From NCBI RefSeq assembly GCF_020866925.1, contig NZ_JAJGAK010000002.1:186001-250000 (forward strand): a stretch of DNA of 64,000 nt, given 5' to 3'. Under the pieces are notes generated by a model, which saw nothing but the letters and a program-made list of their open reading frames with translations, made no database searches and was not told the DNA's origin. Shown here piece by piece: positions 58,920 to 64,000 of the stretch. Made by a program: the position numbers and the translations under genes. Every line of letters starts with the position of its first letter. Positions within the stretch are counted from its first letter, which is position 1. The DNA is from Noviluteimonas lactosilytica (lineage in GTDB: Bacteria > Pseudomonadota > Gammaproteobacteria > Xanthomonadales > Xanthomonadaceae).

Positions 58920-60004
58920 GCGAGAGTCCGCGCAAGATCCTGCACGTCGACATGGATGCGTTCTACGCATCGGTCGAGCAACGCGACGACCCGGCGTTGC
59001 GCGGCCGCCCGGTGGTGGTCGCATGGCGCGGCGCGCGATCGGTGGTGTGCGCGGCGAGTTACGAAGCGCGCAAGTTCGGCGTGCGCTCGGCGATGCCCGC
59101 ATTGCGCGCCGAACGCCTGTGCCCGCACGCGGTGTTCGTGCCGCCCGACTTCGTGCGTTACAAGGCGGTGTCGAAACAGGTGCGCGAAATCTTCGCGCGG
59201 CACACCGACCTGATCGAACCGCTCTCGCTCGACGAGGCCTACCTCGACGTCACGCGCACGTTCACGCACCTGCCGACCGCGACGGCGACCGCGGAAGCGA
59301 TCCGCGCGGCAATCCGCGAAGAAACCGACCTCACCGCGTCCGCCGGCGTCGCGCCCAACAAGTTCCTCGCGAAGATCGCGTCCGACTGGCGCAAGCCCGA
59401 CGGGATCTTCGTCATCCGGCCGCACCAGGTCGAAGCCTTCCTCGCCCCACTCCCCGTCGGTCGCCTGCCCGGCGTGGGCAAGGTGATGGAGGCGAAGCTT
59501 GCAGAACTCGGCGTGTCGACCGTCGGCGACCTGCGCACGCTGGGCCTTTCGGCGCTCGAACAACGCTTCGGTCGCTGGGGCCGTCGCCTGCACGAACTCG
59601 CGCACGGCATCGACGAGCATCCCGTGGTCTCCGAGCGTCCGACGATGCAGATCAGCGCGGAGGACACGTTCGAACACGACCTGTTCCTCGCGGAGATCGA
59701 GCCGCACATCCGTCGCCTCGCCGAGAAGGCGTGGCAAGGCTACGAACGCGAACGCGCGGCGCCGCACGGCCGCATCGCGCGCACCGTCGTGCTGAAGCTG
59801 AAGACCGACGACTTCCGCATCCTCACCCGCAGCCTCACGCCGCCCGAACCCCCGGCGTCGCTCGAGGCCCTGGCCGACATCGCCTGTGCGTTGCGCGAGC
59901 GCGTCGAACTCCCGTCGCGCACGCGCTATCGCCTCGTCGGCGTGGGCCTGTCGGGATTCGTCGACGCCGATCGCCTCGCCGCGCAGAGCGATCTGTTCGG
60001 CTGA
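58916..60004 (+). CDS. dinB: DNA polymerase IV (Y family)
   Basis: 362 aa, normal length. Error-prone translesion synthesis. Palm motifs DMDAFYASVE near the start and SLDEAYLDV around 100 hold the catalytic acids; the finger SAMPALRAERLCPHAVF and little-finger regions are complete. Ends in AAQSDLFG, resembling a beta-clamp-binding tail. Start is GTG 58916 (GTGA overlap). No LexA box is visible directly upstream, because the gene sits inside an operon. Confidence 0.95.
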   Translation: MSESPRKILHVDMDAFYASVEQRDDPALRGRPVVVAWRGARSVVCAASYEARKFGVRSAMPALRAERLCPHAVFVPPDFVRYKAVSKQVREIFARHTDLIEPLSLDEAYLDVTRTFTHLPTATATAEAIRAAIREETDLTASAGVAPNKFLAKIASDWRKPDGIFVIRPHQVEAFLAPLPVGRLPGVGKVMEAKLAELGVSTVGDLRTLGLSALEQRFGRWGRRLHELAHGIDEHPVVSERPTMQISAEDTFEHDLFLAEIEPHIRRLAEKAWQGYERERAAPHGRIARTVVLKLKTDDFRILTRSLTPPEPPASLEALADIACALRERVELPSRTRYRLVGVGLSGFVDADRLAAQSDLFG

Positions 60005-60039
60005 CGCCCCCTTCACGCCCGCCACGGTCCGATCCGAAG

Positions 60040-60783
60040 GTGCCGGCCGCCACCGTCCTCACCCTCAACTGCCACATGGGCTTCGACTTGCTCAAGCGCC
60101 GCCTCGTGCTGCACGAGTTGCGCGAGGCGGTGCGCAGCGTGTCGGCCGACGTGGTCTTTCTTCAGGAAGTGATGGGCGAGAACGCATTGCACAAGCAAAA
60201 ACACGCGCAGTGGCCCGACGTGCCGCAGTACGAGTTCCTCGCCGATTCGCTGTGGTCGCATGCGGCCTACGGACGCAACGCGGTGTATCCGCACGGACAC
60301 CACGGCAATGCGCTGCTGTCGAAGTTCGCGATCAAGTCGCATCGCAACTGCGACGTGTCGATCCACGGCCATGAAGAACGCGGGCTGCTGCATTGCCAGC
60401 TCGTCGCCGGCGACGGACCGCATCCGCTGCACGCGATCTGCGTCCATCTCGGCTTGCGCGAATCGCATCGGCGCGAACAACTGCGCCTGCTGGGCGAAGT
60501 GCTGGAGGAAACGGTCCCGCGCGATGCGCCGCTGATCGTGGCCGGCGACTTCAACGACTGGCGCAGCCGCGGCCACGCGATCGTCGCGGGTTTCGGATTG
60601 CGCGAAGTCTTCGTCGAAGCGCACGGCCGCCTTGCGCGCACCTTCCCCGTGCGCTGGCCCGTGTTGCCCGTCGATCGCATCTACGTGCGCAACGTGCAGG
60701 TCACGGAACCGCGCGTGTTGAATGCGAAGCCTTGGACGCACCTGTCGGACCACGCGCCGCTCGTCGCGCAGGTGGCGTGGTGA
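60040..60783 (+). CDS. ybhP: Endonuclease/exonuclease/phosphatase-family protein (YbhP-like)
   Basis: 247 aa. EEP fold: LTLNCHMGFDLLKRR opening, VVFLQEVMGENALH (Glu for metal), AGDFNDWRSRG and SDHAPLVAQ. In E. coli YbhP is encoded with ClsB, as here, and may act on phospholipid headgroups or be structural. Start GTG 60040 gives the family N-terminus; the SD is poor. The stop overlaps the GTG of clsB. Confidence 0.88.
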   Translation: MPAATVLTLNCHMGFDLLKRRLVLHELREAVRSVSADVVFLQEVMGENALHKQKHAQWPDVPQYEFLADSLWSHAAYGRNAVYPHGHHGNALLSKFAIKSHRNCDVSIHGHEERGLLHCQLVAGDGPHPLHAICVHLGLRESHRREQLRLLGEVLEETVPRDAPLIVAGDFNDWRSRGHAIVAGFGLREVFVEAHGRLARTFPVRWPVLPVDRIYVRNVQVTEPRVLNAKPWTHLSDHAPLVAQVAW

Positions 60784-62006
60784 GCCTGCGCTGGCGCCGT
60801 CCGCGACCACCGGGGCCGTGGCGTCCCGGCAATCGCCTGCAGCTGCTGGAGAACGGCGAGCAGTTCTTCCCGCGTGCGTTCGCCGCGATCGCGGGCGCAC
60901 GGAGCGAAGTGATCATCGAAACCTTCATCCTGTTCGAGGATCGCGTCGGCCGCGACCTGCAGCGCGCGCTGATCCAGGCGGCGAACCGCGGCGTGCGCGT
61001 CGAACTCACGGTCGACGGATACGGCTCGCCGACCTTCTCGCCCGAGTTCCTATCCGAGCTCGTCGGCGCCGGCGTGCGCGTGCACGTTTTCGACCCGCAT
61101 CGCGGCGTGCTCGGCGTGCGCGTCAACGTGTTCCGTCGCCTGCATCGCAAGCTGCTGATCGTCGACGGCACGCGCGCGTTCATCGGCGGCATCAACTATT
61201 CGGTCGATCACTGCGCCGAGTCCGATCCGCAGGGCAAGCAGGACTACAGCGTCGAGATCGAAGGGCCGGTCGTCGGCGACCTGCTGAGCTTCGCGCGCGC
61301 CGCGCTCGCGGGCGACGGCACGGGCGAACGTTGGCGGCATCCGGCGGCCGAGCCGGAGCGCGAACGCGCGGGCGATGCGGAGGTGCTGTTCGAACTGCGC
61401 GACAACCGCGACCGCCGCACGTCGATCGAACGCGAGTATCGTCGCGCGATCCGCGAAGCGAAACGCGAGATCGTGATCGCCAACGCCTACTTCTTCCCCG
61501 GCTGGGGCCTGTTGCGGGAACTGCGGCGCGCCGCGCGGCGCGGCGTGAAGGTGACGTTGCTCGTCGCCGCCGAATCCGACACGCCGATCGCGCATCCGGC
61601 CACGCGCACGCTGTATCGGCACCTGTTGCGCGCGCACGTGGACATCGTCGAATACTGCGAGCGTCCCTTCCACGGCAAGGTCGCGCTGATCGACGAGGAC
61701 TGGGCGACGATCGGGTCGAGCAACCTGGATCCGCTGAGCCTGTCGCTCAACCTGGAAGCGAACGTGTTCGTGCGCGACAAGGCGTTCGCCGCCATGTTGC
61801 GCGAAAGCCTCACGGCATTGCGCCAGCGGCAATGCCGCCAGGTCGATGCGAAGCAGCTGGGACGTCGCGGGTTCTGGTTCACGCTCACGCGGCCGTTGCT
61901 GTTCCATGTGTTGCGCCGCTTTCCGCGCTGGGCCGGCCTGCTGCCCGCGCATACGCCGCGGCTGTTGCGCGTGACTTCGCCCGTCGACGTCGAGCAGGCC
62001 ACGTGA
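60780..62006 (+). CDS. clsB: Cardiolipin synthase B (phospholipase D superfamily)
   Basis: 408 aa. Two HKD motifs: HRKLLIVDGTRAFIGGIN near 120 and HGKVALIDEDWATIGSSNLDP near 297, each with a following Gly-Gly/Ser-Ser-Asn. Joins phosphatidylglycerol with phosphatidylethanolamine or another lipid to form cardiolipin. GTG 60780 overlaps the stop of ybhP, and its stop overlaps the next GTG. Confidence 0.92.
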   Translation: MSLRWRRPRPPGPWRPGNRLQLLENGEQFFPRAFAAIAGARSEVIIETFILFEDRVGRDLQRALIQAANRGVRVELTVDGYGSPTFSPEFLSELVGAGVRVHVFDPHRGVLGVRVNVFRRLHRKLLIVDGTRAFIGGINYSVDHCAESDPQGKQDYSVEIEGPVVGDLLSFARAALAGDGTGERWRHPAAEPERERAGDAEVLFELRDNRDRRTSIEREYRRAIREAKREIVIANAYFFPGWGLLRELRRAARRGVKVTLLVAAESDTPIAHPATRTLYRHLLRAHVDIVEYCERPFHGKVALIDEDWATIGSSNLDPLSLSLNLEANVFVRDKAFAAMLRESLTALRQRQCRQVDAKQLGRRGFWFTLTRPLLFHVLRRFPRWAGLLPAHTPRLLRVTSPVDVEQAT

Positions 62007-62977
62007 CGCACCCGCGCCATCGCTGGTGGCGACGGGCGAAGCGCGCTGCGTTCGCGGTCTTCCTGTGCATCGCCGCGTACCTGATCGTGCGCGCGGCGCT
62101 GTCGATCGATTGGCAGGAAGTGCGCAAGGTCCTGGCCGACCTCAGTGCGTCGACGATCGCGATCGCCCTCGGCCTGACCGCGCTGAGCTACCTGCTGTAC
62201 ACGGGCTACGACGTCGCCGCGCGCACCTACGCCGGCCACCACGTGCCGACGCCGCGCGTGATGGCGATCAGCGCGATCGCGTATGCGTTCGCGCTCAACA
62301 TCGGCGCGGCGGTGGGCGGCGCAGGATTCCGCCTGCGCATGTATGCGCGCGAAGGCGTGACGCTCGGACGCATCACGCGCGTGATCGGGTTCTGCGTCGC
62401 GACCAACTGGGTGGGCTACATGCTGATCGCGGGCGTATTGTTCGCGATCGGCACCGTCGTGCCGCCGCCCGACTTTCCGTTGCGCGCGTTCGGCCTCGGC
62501 AGCGGCGCGGCGCTGCGCGCGATCGGCGTGGTGTTGCTGGCTTGCGCGTTCGCCTATTTCGTCGCCTGCCACGTCACGCACGGCCGCGTGTACCACGTGC
62601 GCGGCCATCACTTCCGGTTCCCGACGCCGCGCCTGGCGCTGCTGCAGTTCGCGATGGCCGCGACGAACTGGACCCTGATCGGCCTCGTCTGCGCGCAATT
62701 CCTCCCCCAGGTGGGGGATGCGCAAGTCATCGCGACGGTGTTGCTCGCGTCCGTCGCGACCGCGCTCGCGCACGTGCCGGCGGGCATCGGCGTGCTGGAA
62801 GCCGTATTCATCGCGATGCTGGGCCATCGCGTGCCGCCCGCGCACCTCGTCGGCGCGCTCCTTGCATTCCGAGCGTGCTACTACCTGCTGCCGCTGCTGA
62901 TCGCGGCCGCGGGCTACGCGTGGCTCGAACTCGCGTCGCGGCCGTCTTCGACATCCCCCTCCGTTGCGAAGCAGTAG
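62003..62977 (+). CDS. ybhN: YbhN-family membrane protein (LPG synthase transmembrane-like)
   Basis: 324 aa with about 8 helices. Matches the UPF0104/YbhN family (ALNIGAAVGGAGFRLRMYAREGVTLGRITRV; LAHVPAGIGVLEAVFIAMLG). It is thought to act as a lipid flippase-like or regulatory partner of ClsB. GTG 62003 overlaps the clsB stop. The whole unit ybhP-clsB-ybhN reproduces the order seen in enterobacteria. Confidence 0.9.
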   Translation: MTHPRHRWWRRAKRAAFAVFLCIAAYLIVRAALSIDWQEVRKVLADLSASTIAIALGLTALSYLLYTGYDVAARTYAGHHVPTPRVMAISAIAYAFALNIGAAVGGAGFRLRMYAREGVTLGRITRVIGFCVATNWVGYMLIAGVLFAIGTVVPPPDFPLRAFGLGSGAALRAIGVVLLACAFAYFVACHVTHGRVYHVRGHHFRFPTPRLALLQFAMAATNWTLIGLVCAQFLPQVGDAQVIATVLLASVATALAHVPAGIGVLEAVFIAMLGHRVPPAHLVGALLAFRACYYLLPLLIAAAGYAWLELASRPSSTSPSVAKQ

Positions 62978-63016
62978 GGTGTCTGCGGAGACGAAAGCAG
63001 TTCTCTCGAAACGCGC

Positions 63017-64000
63017 ATGGATACGCACGGACACGAGGCCGAGCGACGACTCGCCGGTGAAGGCGACTGGCTACGGCGAGTGCGTGCCTTCGATTGGGCA
63101 TCGACCCCGCTCGGACCCCTCACGAGCTGGCCGCATTACCTGCGCACGGCCCTGCAACTCCACGAAAACGAGATCGACCACCTGCGCCGCCTGCAGGGGC
63201 TGAGCACGCGCTTCGTGCGCGACGACCAGGACGAGGACGCGTTGCTGCAGGAAGTCGTGGCGGCGGCGGTCGCCATCACCGGTGCGCAGAGCGGCGATCT
63301 GCGGCTGGTGCACGACGACGGCAGCCTCGGGCTGATCGCGAGCCAGGGATTCGAGCGCAGCTTCAACGACTTCCACCGCGCGGTGGACGCCACCCAGGTA
63401 GCCGATGAAGCCGCGTCCACCGCGCGACGCCTGATGGTCGAGGACATCGGCGACACCCCGTGGTTCGACGACACCACGCGCGCGGCGCTCGCGGACTGCG
63501 GCATCCGATCGCTGCAGTCGACGCCGCTGCTCGCGCGCGACGGCCGCGTGCTGGGCGTGCTCAGCACGCACCATCGCGACGGCGTGCCGGGCGAACGCGA
63601 CCTGCTGCTGCTCGACCTGCTGATCCGCCAGGCCGCCGACTGGATCGAACGCGCCCATGCGACCGAACAACTGGAAGACAGCGAACGCCGCCTTCGCACG
63701 ATCCTGCACCAGACCGTCGCCGGCATCATCGTCGCCGACGCCGACGGTTGCCTGAGCTACGTCAATCGTTGCATGTGCCGCATGCTCGGCTATCGCGAAG
63801 ACGAGTTGATCGGCAAGCACATCGCGGCGATCACCGATCCGGTCTCCGTCGAACCCACGCTCGATGGCGTGCGCCGGCTCGAAGCCGGCATGCCGAGCCT
63901 GACGATGGACGAACGCTTCCTGCGCAAGGACGGCCATTCGATCTGGAGCAGCGCGAGCGTCACCTCGCTCCGCGGCCCCGATGGCAATTACGAAGGCTTC
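63017..64000 (+). CDS. GAF/PAS sensor protein, N-terminal part (runs off the window)
   Basis: At least 328 aa, no stop in the window. Residues 20-50 carry the DWASTPLGPLTSWPHYLRTAL motif found at the start of many sensor kinases. A GAF domain (about 65-210) with SGDLRLVHDDGSLGLIASQGF follows, then a PAS domain (about 222-328) with ILHQTVAGIIVADADGCLSYVNRCMCRMLGY. The continuation is probably a histidine kinase or a cyclic-di-GMP enzyme. ATG 63017 lies 39 bp after the ybhN stop. Confidence 0.85.
   Translation, partial: MDTHGHEAERRLAGEGDWLRRVRAFDWASTPLGPLTSWPHYLRTALQLHENEIDHLRRLQGLSTRFVRDDQDEDALLQEVVAAAVAITGAQSGDLRLVHDDGSLGLIASQGFERSFNDFHRAVDATQVADEAASTARRLMVEDIGDTPWFDDTTRAALADCGIRSLQSTPLLARDGRVLGVLSTHHRDGVPGERDLLLLDLLIRQAADWIERAHATEQLEDSERRLRTILHQTVAGIIVADADGCLSYVNRCMCRMLGYREDELIGKHIAAITDPVSVEPTLDGVRRLEAGMPSLTMDERFLRKDGHSIWSSASVTSLRGPDGNYEGF

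Overview
The window is about 64 kb of high-GC (roughly 68-70%) bacterial chromosome. Gene content and style point to the Xanthomonadaceae, most like Lysobacter or Luteimonas. The signs are a methionine synthase split over two overlapping genes behind an ArsR-methyltransferase regulator, sucA-sucB-lpd together, a YtrA-type GntR/ABC operon with a GGTG-N16-CACC operator, a TonB-dependent receptor, TACAAT/TATAAT/TAAACT -10 boxes and many palindromic interspersed repeats. No rRNA, tRNA, CRISPR array, prophage or complete insertion sequence was seen. The assignment to a group is inference; no marker RNA is present.

Layout. 0.1-4.9 kb: SahR-like regulator and split metH in one overlapping operon. 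4.9-7.3 kb: a long heptad-repeat hairpin, a SLOG-like four-helix membrane protein, and a 590-bp gene-free block packed with nested hairpins. 7.3-12.1 kb, minus strand: DUF2058, SlyX, UDP-glucose dehydrogenase, two FKBP isomerases, glutathione peroxidase. 12.2-15.1 kb: YtrA-type ABC operon ending at a clear terminator. 15.2-26.3 kb: fumarase (minus), then purB, a VOC protein, a ribosomal-oxygenase-like cupin, an acetyltransferase and the sucA-sucB-lpd block. 26.4-30.5 kb: methyltransferase, LOG protein and oxidoreductase as an overlapping trio, a PilH-like receiver, and a Phd-type antitoxin/zeta-like toxin pair. 30.5-35.7 kb: DnaJ-type chaperone, peroxiredoxin, TPR glycosyltransferase-like protein and small unknowns. 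35.3-50.1 kb: a polyhydroxybutyrate (PHB)/3-hydroxybutyrate (3HB) region. 50.1-52.7 kb: a subtilisin-like protease flanked by two near-identical palindromes. 52.7-56.0 kb: an MrfA/MrfB-like helicase-exonuclease pair. 56.2-58.9 kb: an unknown secreted protein and an unknown membrane protein. 58.9-63.0 kb: dinB followed by a ybhP-clsB-ybhN block. 63.0 kb to the end: the start of a GAF/PAS sensor that runs off the window.

The most coherent larger system is the PHB/3HB region: class III synthase (phaE-phaC), a lipoprotein 3HB-oligomer hydrolase, a 3HB dehydrogenase, a GntP-type permease facing a TonB receptor, and between them a symporter-domain histidine kinase and a LuxR-type response regulator. 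A 16-base motif with one mismatch lies 60-75 bp upstream of both the dehydrogenase and the permease, which suggests one regulon for taking up, hydrolysing, oxidising and storing 3HB. The other notable signal is the number and variety of structured repeats, including one inside the reading frame of the exonuclease gene.
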